From Phytophthora colocasiae (Eukaryota; Oomycota; Peronosporomycetes; Peronosporales; Peronosporaceae), in assembly GCA_018806915.1 (NCBI GenBank), contig JAGKQI010000079.1, forward strand, positions 62,001-126,000: DNA of 64,000 nt, given 5' to 3'. Shown in pieces: positions 10,732 to 21,101 of the stretch. A model generated the notes under the pieces. It was not told where the DNA came from and searched no databases. It saw only the letters and a list, made by a program, of their open reading frames with translations. Made by a program: the position numbers and the translations under genes. The stretch's first letter is position 1, and every line of letters starts with the position of its first letter.

Positions 10732-12069
10732 ATGTACATTGCCATGCTGCATGCTCTGGTACTCGCGACGGCTTCTGCTGGTCCTCCTGGCGGCTACGAC
10801 GAAGAATTGTACTATGGATCTCCTCCTCCATCATCTTCTCTATCTCCTCGCGGTTTCTGGACTCTTCTAGGTGCCGTCGTTCTCGTGTTATTGGCATTTT
10901 CCTTCGTGTTAGCCAATGTGGTAGCCTGGTGCCTTCAATTACGTCGCGAACGTCGCATCCAGCTCAAAACGGAGGAGTTAGCGGTTAAATCCAAGGATTC
11001 AGGAGCTAAACCTGTGCCTGTGACGATCTTGACGGGCTTTTTAGGCGCTGGAAAAACCACTTTACTTAATCGGATCCTATTGACAGAAGACGAGCTTCCC
11101 TACAAGATTATGGTGCTGGAGAACGAACTGGGGGCCGTCAGCATCGACCACACACTGCTACAAGCTGGAGGCAAAGAGAAAGATGGGATTTACGTGCTAC
11201 AGAACGGCTGTATGTGCTGTACGGCTCGAGGTGGTAAAGGCAGAGGTGGAGACGAACTGGAACGTATTCTGGACTATTTGCTTCAATTAGTCTCGGAACA
11301 GAGTTTTGACTATCTCGTAGTGGAAACTACTGGGCTAGCAGACCCTGGGCCAATCATTGAGACCTTTTTGAGACTCCGAGCATCGAGATTCCGACTGGAT
11401 GCCATTGTAACGATGGTGGATGCTAAGGCAACGCAAAGGTATTGGAAGGAGGAGGAAGGATATGATTTCCCTATTGAACTGCAACGACAGGCTCTGTATG
11501 CGGACATTGTGGTCATGAACAAGGTAGATGTTGCCACCAAGGAAGAATGTAAGCGGCTGGAAAAGGCTCTGACAGGGATTAATGAAGAAGCGACCGTCTG
11601 TAGCTGTGTGAACGCTGATATTGAGCTGGACAAGATCCTGAATGTCAAGACGTTCGATGCTGTACGCTTTAATGCACAAAATACCGCTGTAAATGGTGGA
11701 AAGGGGAGTGTGAAGACTCGAGGACAACATACAGGAGGAATCAGTACAATGCACTTCGAGGTCGAGCGCGACGTGGACGTCGCTGCTTTTGGTGAATGGC
11801 TGTCGGAAGTCGTTACACGATACGTGAAAGGAGCGGACGTGCTGCGCGTGAAGGGCGTCCTCTCAGTGGCCGGTGACGCTGAAGACCGCAGATGTGTTGT
11901 TCAAGGAGTGTTCGACACGTACACAATCGCTCCTGGTTCGCCCTGGGAGGCTGGAGAGCAACGCGTATCTCGCCTGGTACTAATCGGCCAAGGTTTCGAC
12001 CGTTCTGAACTTGAACAAGGCTTCCAGAAGTGCCTTGTGGACGATATCGAGTCGAAGAAGGAGCGGTGA
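10732..12069 (+). CDS. COG0523/CobW-family GTPase with membrane anchor
   Basis: A G3E GTPase of the family that delivers or handles metals (Zn chaperones such as ZNG1, or cobalamin- and nitrile-hydratase-type proteins). Walker A GFLGAGKTT is at 102-110, the metal-binding CxCC (GCMCC) at 159-163, the Walker B region VVETTGLADP follows, and NKVD comes later; a CobW C-terminal domain ends the 445-residue protein. Unusually, residues 42-67 form a strong hydrophobic segment after a short Pro/Ser-rich head, followed by a basic stretch (QLRRERR). The GTPase should therefore be membrane-anchored. The intronless frame starts at the first ATG. The metal cargo cannot be told from sequence. Confidence 0.9.
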   Translation: MYIAMLHALVLATASAGPPGGYDEELYYGSPPPSSSLSPRGFWTLLGAVVLVLLAFSFVLANVVAWCLQLRRERRIQLKTEELAVKSKDSGAKPVPVTILTGFLGAGKTTLLNRILLTEDELPYKIMVLENELGAVSIDHTLLQAGGKEKDGIYVLQNGCMCCTARGGKGRGGDELERILDYLLQLVSEQSFDYLVVETTGLADPGPIIETFLRLRASRFRLDAIVTMVDAKATQRYWKEEEGYDFPIELQRQALYADIVVMNKVDVATKEECKRLEKALTGINEEATVCSCVNADIELDKILNVKTFDAVRFNAQNTAVNGGKGSVKTRGQHTGGISTMHFEVERDVDVAAFGEWLSEVVTRYVKGADVLRVKGVLSVAGDAEDRRCVVQGVFDTYTIAPGSPWEAGEQRVSRLVLIGQGFDRSELEQGFQKCLVDDIESKKER

Positions 12070-12312
12070 ATCCAATAACACTAAGTTTTTGGTGGTAAGA
12101 GGTGAAGATCGATAAGTTCCTAACGTCTGCACAGCTTGAAGCCTATCTGTACTGGATTTCCAGAGAAATTTATCAATCATTTATCGAAACAGTAAGTGAC
12201 AACTTGCAGTTGATTTGCTGACGTACTTGAGGAATCTGATGCACATCATTGAGCAGATAAACAACGGAGGACAACGTAATTTATATTGTGTTGCGCTCGA
12301 ACTCGTTTCCAT

Positions 12313-12981
12313 CTAGGCGTCAAGACCGAACTGCTTGATGAATCCATTGAGCGGCACATGGATCTCATCATTGAACGGCTGCGTCTTCATACGCGCAATC
12401 CAGGCTGTGACCTTGGGGTACTTAGAGAAGTCGTAGCCCATGAGTTCGAGTTGGTCGATCTCGCAGTACGCCGTAAAGTCCGCAATGGTGGGGAAGTCGG
12501 TGTGGGCGATGAAGTCGTTGACCAGGAACGTCTCGAGCAAAGTGAACTCCTTCTCAATGAGCGCATCTTTGCCTTCAAGTGCAGCCAAGTCCTTAGGAGT
12601 CGCAGAGTTGAGCTTCTTGGAGATCTCCGGACGGACGATGTTGAGTGTAAACTGACGCGTGTTGGTGTGGTGCCAGTGCAAGAACTCGTTGATCTTGGCG
12701 CGGACCTTGAGGTCCTTCGGGTACAGGTCCTTCGGTCCAGTCCAGTCGTACTTGTCACCGAGATATTGCAGGATGGCCATGCCTTCAGTCAGGACAAAGT
12801 CATCGTCCTTAATAGCAGGAACGAGACGGTTGGGGTTGATCGCTTTGAACTCGTCCGACTTGAAGAAGTCACTGCCCGGGTTGCAAGGTACCAGTTCGTG
12901 GTTGATTCCCTTGACTTTGAGCACCCAAGCCACAGTACGGGACGGTTGGCTAATGAGGTTGGCGTAGAGCTTGAGAGACAT
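12313..12981 (-). CDS. Glutathione S-transferase, intronless
   Basis: A 222-residue GST starting at MSLKLYANLISQPSR; the frame is open a further 72 codons upstream, but the family core begins here. Landmarks are the thioredoxin-like half with NPNRLVPAIKDDDF (the cis-Pro loop) and EGMAILQYL (glutathione-binding Glu/Gly/Met region), then FLHWHHTNTRQFT and YCEIDQLELMGYDFSKYPKV in the helical domain. The closest relative in the window is the GST at 9567-10566, but this copy has no introns. It faces the CobW-type gene tail to tail. A retro-copy or intron loss after duplication is possible. Confidence 0.93.
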   Translation of the reverse strand: MSLKLYANLISQPSRTVAWVLKVKGINHELVPCNPGSDFFKSDEFKAINPNRLVPAIKDDDFVLTEGMAILQYLGDKYDWTGPKDLYPKDLKVRAKINEFLHWHHTNTRQFTLNIVRPEISKKLNSATPKDLAALEGKDALIEKEFTLLETFLVNDFIAHTDFPTIADFTAYCEIDQLELMGYDFSKYPKVTAWIARMKTQPFNDEIHVPLNGFIKQFGLDA

Positions 12982-13280
12982 CTTGAAGGACTTGAATTGG
13001 AGACGGTGAATTCCAGAATGAGGAATTCCGTTGAGATCCCCCTGACTGACATCAGATGTGAGGCTTGGATCTGCTCTTGGATGGTCTCTAACCGGATGAT
13101 GGAGCTGTCGATGCTTACAAAACGATATAACAGGTTTTAAAATCTGATTAGCCCGGGATTTCGCATCGCACCTAATGGAGTGGCCAATCGGATTCAAGGA
13201 AGAACACCATACCTGTTATATCTGATTAAATGTGGGTGGATTAAAAGAAGAACACCAAAGATTTTCGTAAAAAAAACTAC

Positions 13281-15569
13281 ATGATGAAGATACCTGTAGC
13301 CGCTGCTGATGCCCATGTGCACGGCTTTGTGAGAGGAACCGACAGGACTTTAGCGCTGGATCTGCACGACAACCAGTCTCCGGTCCTGTCCCGAAGCTCT
13401 CAGCCTTCAGAGTGCGACGAGTGCGAGCAGAGACTCGCTCAAGTGACGTGCGATGATTGTGGTCTGGTGTATTGTGCTCAGTGCGACACCCACAGACACC
13501 GTAAAGGGAAACTACAATTACATCAACGTGTACAGATTACGCGAAAGAAAAATGAAGCACCAGAACATTCAGAGATCCAAGTAGAAGTTGTAAATTCTAC
13601 AGCTAAATGGAAAATCTGCGACGTGTGCAAATGGCTGGAAGAACACGACTTGGAGCTGTTTGTGGAGGAGGCACAAAGGCAGAAAGTGACTGGAGCAACT
13701 TTACTCTCTTCTCATGGACTGGAGCAGTTCCTGGATGCTGCAACAGGTGTAAGTCGTGGCCATAAGAAGAAATTACAGAGAGAAGTGCACAAGCTCCAGA
13801 TTTCGGCTCAAAATGATAAAATTTCACCTGTACCAACGCCGTCGCCGCCAATTCCACGTACTAGCAGCTCTATGCGGCGAATTGGACTGAATTTATGTGT
13901 GGACGTTGAGCCAGTGGCAGCTAAACCACCTCCCAGACGTGCTACAAACTTGCAGATTGACGTGAGTGAAAATGATCGTGGAGTTATTTCGGCTCCAAAG
14001 AGAACTGCAGCGGGAAGACCGAGTGCTGCTGCGTTAGGACTGGATATTGGACAGGTTAAAAAGGAGGAGAAGACGGTGGCTGCGTCCTTCGACTTCTCGG
14101 CAACAGGTAGACTGCAGACCCAAGGATTCGAAATTGATGTAAGGCTGACTTTCGTTGTTTATATATTGGTGGGTAGTAGACTAACGTTTTGGTATTGTAG
14201 ACCCGGGGTATTGCTAACGTGCCATTCGCTCCTCAACAGCACCAAGCTGAGAAAAAATCTACATCCGCTGAGTCAATTAGTACGAAGGACTATCTTCTGA
14301 TACTTGAAGAATTGGGGCATGGAGCTGGTGGAAAAGTATACAAAGCGTTGTACATGCCGACGTTTAGACTGGTGGCAGTGAAGGTCATTCGTGTGTACGA
14401 CCAGAAGAAGCGCCACCAAATGGTTCGAGAGCTCAAGTCTCTGTACGTGAATTTCGTCCCTCTTGCTACGGCTACTTTCCCGTCTAGCAGTGCTGCTACA
14501 TCACCAGCTGCTCAAGCAGCGTGTGAGGAGCTTGTAGTCTTCTACGATGCGTACACGAACCCTGAGGTGGGATCTGTGTCTATTGTTCTCGAGTATATGG
14601 ACGGAGGCTCGCTCGAAGACTATGTGCAATCTTCGAGTGAAAACAACCAAGGGAAACCTGGATGTTTGTCGGAAAAAGATATCGCGAATGTAGCAGCTTG
14701 CGGACTCAAGGGACTGGCATTTTTGCACGAACATCACCAGCTTCATCGGGATATTAAGCTCAGTAACATGCTGATTAATCACCAAGGCCAAGTCAAGGTG
14801 AGATAGCAAGAGTCTATGTAGACTTCAACTCCTTCTAACCTGTGAAATGTTCTGTAGATTTCTGACTTTGGAATCTCACGCGACCTTGAAAGCACCTTGG
14901 CCAAGGCTACAACATTCACAGGCACACTTCTGTAAGTGCTGTCTACCCCCTATGCTATACTAGCCCACAGCTAATTCAATGGTTTGTTCCAGATACATGG
15001 CGCCTGAAAGAATCAGTGGAGGGATGTATTCGTATCCTTCCGATCTCTGGTCTTTCGGATTATCGATCATGGCTTGTGCTATCGGAAAACTGCCCGTTCC
15101 AACCAAAGACGGATATTGGGGTGTGGTTCACGCTGTTCAAGAGCAGCCGTCACCAAGACTTGAAGACTATGGCGACCATTTCTCTCCAGAACTGTGCGAT
15201 TTTCTAGCCAAATGTCTGCAGAAAAATCCCATGTATCGACCTCCTGCTGCTGGTCTTTTGGAACATCCGTTCATCACGAAGAATTATTCTCCAAGGGAAC
15301 AAGCGAATGTCCGATTGAGTCGAGAACAACCCGTGACATGGAAAGCACTGGAAAGAAGTCGTCAGGAGATGCGAAACATTGCAGAAAAAGCTGAAAATTG
15401 GTGTCGAGAACATACTGAATCCCTACGACGACTTTCAGTTATCAGTGAATCACATGACGCACTGGAATCATCCAACCACGCCAAAGTCGAAGCTCTAGCA
15501 AGACAATTACGTTTACCAACGGATGAAGTTGCAGCTCACTTTACCTTCCTGGACGAATATTGCAAATGA
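13281..15569 (+). CDS. B-box, SAM and MAPKK-like protein kinase fusion
   Basis: Exons 13281-14138, 14201-14797, 14858-14931 and 14993-15569 give 701 residues; three GT-AG introns (61-62 nt) fall in phases 0, 0 and 2 and splice cleanly. Order of domains: a B-box-like zinc finger (45-83, CDECEQRLAQVTCDDC onward), a SAM domain (about 110-175), a disordered linker, and a Ser/Thr kinase from about 315. Kinase landmarks are GHGAGGKV at 325-332, catalytic Lys347, HRDIK at 468-472, DFG at 488-490 and GTLLYMAPERI. The activation loop and P+1 region resemble STE7/MAPKK kinases. The tail after the kinase is charged and helical. The combination suggests a scaffolded MAPK-cascade kinase; substrates are unknown. 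Confidence 0.9.
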
Positions 15570-15652
15570 GCAACTTTAGACTCAGCATGTCGTATCAGCA
15601 ACATTACAGCAACTTAAGCTTTTACTAGCATTGTGCGAAGATATATTCCAAA

Positions 15653-17270
15653 ATGAAGGGTTTGCTGGCAGCGCTCTTGCTGTCTACAGCAGTCACTACT
15701 TTCCTCTCTGTATTGCCAGAAGCTATTGGAGACCCTTGTCTACCTTCTGACGTGTTGTGGCTGTGGAGTGGCGCGTTAACGTCTCGCTCCATCACTTTCA
15801 AGTTTGGGTTACGAGAAGGTCACAATTGTGTGGATTCGGACTTTGTACTGTACGCTTTTCCGGAACTTTTGGACGGTGAGAAACCTCATTCGGCTATTGC
15901 CACCTGCTCTGGAGTAGATGGAGGGGAAGTTGGGGACGGGGAGGTCACAAGTCCGTCGTCTTTTGATACTCCCAAAGTGAAGGAGTGTATACTTTCAGAC
16001 CTCCCACATAGTGATAGGGAATATCGCTATGAGTTGACGTTATTAAGATCAGGGGAAGTTGTCAAGACAGGTAGTTTTACAACGCCTAAAGAAGAGGGAG
16101 AGCCATTCAACTACAGAGTGGCATTCGCTTCTTGTGCAGATGAATTATCCGATCCAAAGGTAAGATTTCTTGGTGGTTGTTTTGTATTATTCTTATTAAG
16201 AGGTTATTGTTTTTTTTTAGGTATTTGAAGAAATCCAGAAGGAGAAGGCCTTGTTCTTCATGCACACTGGAGATCTTCATTATCACAATTTGGAGGTGAA
16301 CAGTGTTTCAGCTTTCAGGGATGGATATGACTCGATGTTCGCTTCACCGGCTGGACAAGCCATGTTAGCGATGGACGTGCCGTTCGCGTATATGTGGGAT
16401 GACCATGACTTTGGTCCGGATAACAGTGACTCGACTGCTTCTGGTAGAAACGCATCGGTTCAAGCGTATCATGAGTTTGTGCCTCATTACCCGCTAATTG
16501 GAGGACGTTCACGTACGAACACTGTTCACCAAGCTTTCACCGTCGGTCGAGTGCGTTATCTCCTCACTGACCTGCGGTCAGCTCGAACTCCGAATACAGC
16601 CCCTGCTGCACCGACGAAGACTGTACTTGGAAAGAAGCAGAAGGCGTGGTTTAAGAGTGAACTGGTGCGTGCGACGAGTGACCCGAATATCCGGCTAATC
16701 ATTTGGATCAACACGATGCCGTGGCTGGATGACGAAAGGAAGTGGGGACATTTCGTACATGAACAACAGGAACTGGTGAACTTCATCAAAGGCCACGGAC
16801 TTAACAAGTGGGTTCCCATTGTAATTGTCAGTGGCGATGCACACATGTTAGCAGTGGACGACGGTAGCCACAGTCCCGGAAACCTTACAGTACTTCACGC
16901 TGCTGCTATGGGGCGTCCAGGCTCGATCAAGGGAGGACCGTACAGCCATGGTGCTTTTCCAGGGTCTGGCCAGTACGCTGTGATGGATGTTACAGATGAA
17001 GGTGGTAAGGATGGTCGTGTGTGTCTTTACTATCGAGGTATGAACATCTACAAAGGGATGCTGGTGGAATTTGATACCTGTCATCCGGAACGCACGCCCC
17101 CTGTGACGCCGTATTATCCTCCACCGATCCCTGTGCGCATTATGATGCGGGTGTTCAAGAAAGCCAAGAGATATACAGGCACTGCAGCATTTGTGGTGGT
17201 CACTTTGGTCGCTCTTCTGGTGTACCGGAGTAGACGACAACAGGCTGTTCACACGAAGAAGCATAGCTAA
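15653..17270 (+). CDS. PhoD-type alkaline phosphatase or phosphodiesterase, membrane-anchored
   Basis: Exons 15653-16159 and 16221-17270 give 518 residues; the intron is 61 nt with a long T tract before the acceptor. A signal peptide (about 1-26) leads into an N-terminal beta domain and then the PhoD metallophosphatase core: HTGDLHYHN with D187, WDDHDFGPDNS, TMPW and SGDAHM, all metal- or phosphate-site motifs. A hydrophobic segment (FVVVTLVALLVY) followed by RSRRQ near the end predicts a type I membrane protein with the enzyme outside the cytosol. The likely role is phosphate release from diesters or monoesters at the cell surface or in a secretory compartment. Confidence 0.9.
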
Positions 17271-17361
17271 AAGGAAGATCTCGTGCTTTTATGCTTTACA
17301 TTTTGGATAAATATCAATATGGAGAGGAAATGATCATCGCTTGATACATGTAAGATCAAGT

Positions 17362-18930
17362 TTAACAGGCTGCCACCGCATCCGGGAGGAAGTCCGCAAC
17401 GCCGAGAAGATGCATGAGAGGTTCAAAGCCAATGGCAAATTCCACGTATTGTAGACGACAACTTGGAGCAAAGCAGTAGCAGATCATCGCGTCAAAAGGA
17501 AGGTGTACATGTCGTTCCAGTTGAGGAGCTGTGTCTGCTGCATTCGTGTCACTTTCATTCACTTCTTCTTCGTCTTCTGACCATGTGGACGTTGACTCGA
17601 TACTCATTTGTCTTAGACGTCGTTCAACAGCTGAAGTACTATTTGTCGATGGTAACAACGATAAACACGTCGCTTTAGATGCCACAACGTACGTTTTCTT
17701 CGAAATCCGGTTCGTGGCAGTCAAATGGAAGGCGAAAATCTCACGTTGACCGTCGTACGGAATTTCCAATGGTTCGCTGTCCTCAGCTCCACGTGATCCA
17801 CTCGTTGAAGGTGTAGCTGACTCTGCTGCGGCACTTGCCACTTCCACTGACGCATTCTCTTGCTCTTGATTCTCAGTAGGCACTCCATTCGGAAGAGGTT
17901 TCTCGGGTAATTTTCCATACGAAAGAAACACTCTCAAGGCGTAGGATGTAGTATTCAGGAACACTCCTTCTCTCTGTACAGGTAGTACATATCTTTCATC
18001 TCCAACTTGTAGCATCGCATCAAACGTCCAGTCCAACGGTCGATACTGCAGCGGGTTGAACAGGTACAGTAAGTACGTGTTGCTGATCAAAGCATTCACA
18101 CACAACTCGTCTCCTTGCAATCTGTATCTGAGCGTATTGTCGTCAATACTGATCGTCATCCCTGACAGTTCATGGAGTTTCAATGACGCGTAGGTGGCTG
18201 TTTCCTCTACATTTTCCCCAACATGTTGAACTCGATCAGGTGTTTCTTGGATCGTAGATGGTGGTGCTAATGGGCGATAGATCAGTCCGTCAATAGAAGC
18301 CCAGACCTGCATCATCATCAACGAAGACTGCAGGAATTCAGTATCTTCTTCATCTTGGAACTTGTGTGTGACTCGCAGTAACGAGTTGGTATCAAGAAGT
18401 ACCGGAGCCGGGAAGATCTGGAACAGTTCGCTTTCAAAGTTAAGCGAGCCTCTGAGTGCTGCAACGGATGCCATTAGACTGATATGTTCATTTAGAAGTC
18501 CTCTAGCTTCGTCCACCGACACCATGCCGATCAATGTCGAGATTTCCTGGATAGACCTGTTTATTCTTAATGAGAGGTCAAACATCCTCTTGCAGCGGTT
18601 ATAAACCACAGCTCGTTCCCTGGAACACATGAGGGGGGTTCCTCTCTCAATAGGGAAGAAGCGAGTCTCCCCTCGATTATTCATAAGGTAAACTCGAGCA
18701 GTAACGCTCTCTACGGCTTTACGACGGAATTGGGAACGCAAAAGGAAGCAGCGACGCCATTGACTCGTGATGAAGCGCAGATCTCCGAAACGCGCGATGG
18801 TGCGCAGTCGCCATTCAGGATTGCACGTGCTGGAGACGTCATGGGACACCTGGGACAGATGCTGAAGCTCCTGTAGCGAGCAGAAGCGCAGCACGAACGG
18901 CAGCGGCGCCAGGACGGAAGCGTCGGCCAT
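17362..18930 (-). CDS. Unrecognised protein with F-box-like N terminus
   Basis: A 522-residue intronless frame from ATG 18928-18930 (11 more codons are open upstream, to 18963). I do not recognise the family. The start (PLPFVLRFCSLQELQHLSQV then SHDVSSTCNPEWRLR) has the leucine/tryptophan rhythm of an F-box, which would make it a substrate adaptor of SCF ubiquitin ligases; this is a weak resemblance. The rest looks like a beta-rich domain with a long Ser/Glu-rich loop (about 340-375) and an acidic stretch near 450-470. No membrane segment is seen. Coding status is strong from length and composition; function is open. Confidence 0.75.
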   Translation of the reverse strand: MADASVLAPLPFVLRFCSLQELQHLSQVSHDVSSTCNPEWRLRTIARFGDLRFITSQWRRCFLLRSQFRRKAVESVTARVYLMNNRGETRFFPIERGTPLMCSRERAVVYNRCKRMFDLSLRINRSIQEISTLIGMVSVDEARGLLNEHISLMASVAALRGSLNFESELFQIFPAPVLLDTNSLLRVTHKFQDEEDTEFLQSSLMMMQVWASIDGLIYRPLAPPSTIQETPDRVQHVGENVEETATYASLKLHELSGMTISIDDNTLRYRLQGDELCVNALISNTYLLYLFNPLQYRPLDWTFDAMLQVGDERYVLPVQREGVFLNTTSYALRVFLSYGKLPEKPLPNGVPTENQEQENASVEVASAAAESATPSTSGSRGAEDSEPLEIPYDGQREIFAFHLTATNRISKKTYVVASKATCLSLLPSTNSTSAVERRLRQMSIESTSTWSEDEEEVNESDTNAADTAPQLERHVHLPFDAMICYCFAPSCRLQYVEFAIGFEPLMHLLGVADFLPDAVAAC

Positions 18931-19124
18931 CTCGCAAGACGTTGGAAATTTTTTTATAGACACTATAAATTATTGCAGGGAGATTCCCCCTCCTTTACCT
19001 GCCTATAGACCTACCTGCTATTCATCACTTTCAAGAACTCTTCAAAAACTATGGTTACTACATGTCGGTCCTGCTTAAAGATCACTTGAATTCGCAGCTT
19101 TATCACCACTTCACACTTATTTCA

Positions 19125-19979
19125 TCACTCTTCGAAGAGAAAATCAAGACAATCGATATCTTCGGTCTGCAATTGAACTGGGTGTTCAAACGGCTCGTAG
19201 TCTTCTTCTTCGCCTTGCGTCCACACTTCTGGCTGTGCATTTCCAAGTGATGCGGGCATTATTATCGCAAAGTGTCCTAGAAACGGAGCTTGTGGTACTA
19301 TCGTGCTCCCGGCTTGTGCTATTTCTCCACTCGCTACGTATGGAGCAGCTCCGCCGTACACTTCCATACCTGGGTACGGGCTTACCATCATCGCATTCGG
19401 TGTCCCCATAAGAGCAGGATCCACGAAAGAGGCTTGACCATGGGGTGCCATCTGGGCTAGAGCTTGTGCCTGAGCTTGTGCTTGCGCTTGTGTTTGTTGG
19501 GCCTGCAGTGCTCGCATCCGTGACTGTATCCGTTTTTCCTTGAGTCCCTGCTCCAGTTTCCGCTGATATCGGTTAGCCGAGTCGCGATGAGAGTCGCAAA
19601 ACTTGTGCAACTCGCCGTTTGTCTTCACCGCTCGCTTGTTGTAGCAACGTTTGTTCGGATACCGACACAAGTTCTCGGGGTGGTTTTCGTGGATGGCTGG
19701 AGTGCTTCCTGCTTTGGCCGTGCTGCGTGCTGCCGGCTTTTCATTGCTACCTGCACTGACGTTCTCGCTGTTCGCAGCACCCCCGCTACTTCGACTCCGC
19801 TGTTTCGTCTGGGACACGGAGGCTGAGCTACTTGAAGAAGCAATTGCGTCGGCCGGTTCAGGTGTCGGTTGCGCTGGCGGTTCCGATGCTCTTCTCCGAG
19901 TCATGAGCGAGACGGTCGGTCCGCAGTCAAGCTCCGCTAGTGCGGCTTCGGTCATGTTGGGATCTGCAGCAGGTGCCAA
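19125..19979 (-). CDS. Cys/His-motif protein, possible transcription regulator
   Basis: A 284-residue frame; a second ATG 24 nt downstream (19955) could be the start. Disordered Ser/Ala/Pro-rich head, then a compact Cys/His unit (C105, C112, C128, H131; C-x6-C-x15-C-x2-H) embedded in a basic region (KRCYNKRAVKTNGELHKFC and on through RYQRKLEQ), a Gln-Ala repeat tract (about 160-175) and an acidic C terminus with an EDIDCLDFLFEE end. Basic zinc-binding unit, Q-rich tract and acidic tail together suggest a DNA-binding activator; this is inference. I do not recognise a named family. Confidence 0.7.
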   Translation of the reverse strand: MAPAADPNMTEAALAELDCGPTVSLMTRRRASEPPAQPTPEPADAIASSSSSASVSQTKQRSRSSGGAANSENVSAGSNEKPAARSTAKAGSTPAIHENHPENLCRYPNKRCYNKRAVKTNGELHKFCDSHRDSANRYQRKLEQGLKEKRIQSRMRALQAQQTQAQAQAQAQALAQMAPHGQASFVDPALMGTPNAMMVSPYPGMEVYGGAAPYVASGEIAQAGSTIVPQAPFLGHFAIIMPASLGNAQPEVWTQGEEEDYEPFEHPVQLQTEDIDCLDFLFEE

Positions 19980-20327
19980 CTTCCTTCGCTTCCGCCCTTG
20001 TGGACACGCTGACTCGGCAGCACAACGTGCAAGTCACGCGTCACATGACAGGAATGAGGCGAGTGCAGACCACAAACACCAAATGTGGACACGAGTCACA
20101 GCCTTCCGCCCAGCAGAGGGAGGGGCGACCTTCGTCGTCATAGCATTGAGCACGGGCGGACTTGGCCTTGGCCAGGATGCAGACGGAGCGCCTGGGATCG
20201 CTCCGGCACCACCAAACGATACAAGGCCGGACCATGAGCTGATTACGCCGCAGAAATGATGAGTTGCAATTCCGAACTCCATACAAACTCCAAGTGAACA
20301 AACCGAATATCTGGAGCATCATCCGAC
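19980..20327. other. Intergenic, nothing recognised
   Basis: Upstream region of the Cys/His-motif gene, reaching to the start of the duplicated segment. An overlapping plus-strand ORF here is mostly antisense to that gene and is not supported. Confidence 0.4.
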
Positions 20328-21101
20328 TTATGCTTTGTCTGCTCGACTTTACGAGGGTATCCGCCGTACAGCGCGAGCACTGACAGGTGTGGGACAGCAA
20401 ACGTTGCAAAGCTGACCTTACTCGTTGGACAGCTAACTCGCATCGACTTCTAGCCTCAAACGCGGTGCCAAAGAGTTCGGTTGCAGTCGATCACACCATG
20501 AGGATACGTTAGATGCACTGCTAGACTCACGGATACTGCACGCTGTCGTCGGTATAGATATTCTGGTGACTGTATTATCTTCTTGCAAGCCGAATCAACC
20601 TACACTATCGATACGTTCGTGAGAGAATCAGTACGAGGAGTGCCAACCCGAACAACAACACCAGCGAGGACAAAGTACGAGTAGCACCAGCATAGCGCTT
20701 ACGCTCAAGCGCAGGACACCAACGTGAGCCACTTCGACCAATCGTTTGCTGATCGCGCATTGTGACGACGTGACGGAAGCCATGAAGTTGACTGCCACTG
20801 ACAGAATGCGGGAAATACGCACACAGAATATGTGACAGCACATAAAGCATGCGTGGTGCACACCAACATGAAGTAATACCACACGAATAAAATTCTTGCC
20901 ACACTGCAATACGGAGCGTCACACCAAATCTGGGTGGCAGAACACCACCCATTATCAGCGAATCAAGTTCCGAAACACAAGTCATTTCTACCAATTAAAG
21001 CGAAGCAAATACCCTATGAGCTCTTGACATATTCGAAACAAGACCTCTCTGCGCAGACCAAGACGCCCCCCCCCCCCCCTCTTCATCCAACTCCCCTCAA
21101 G

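Noticed and set aside
19651..20259. 202-codon plus-strand ORF
   Set aside because: Mostly antisense to the Cys/His-motif gene, with low-complexity Ala/Ser content.
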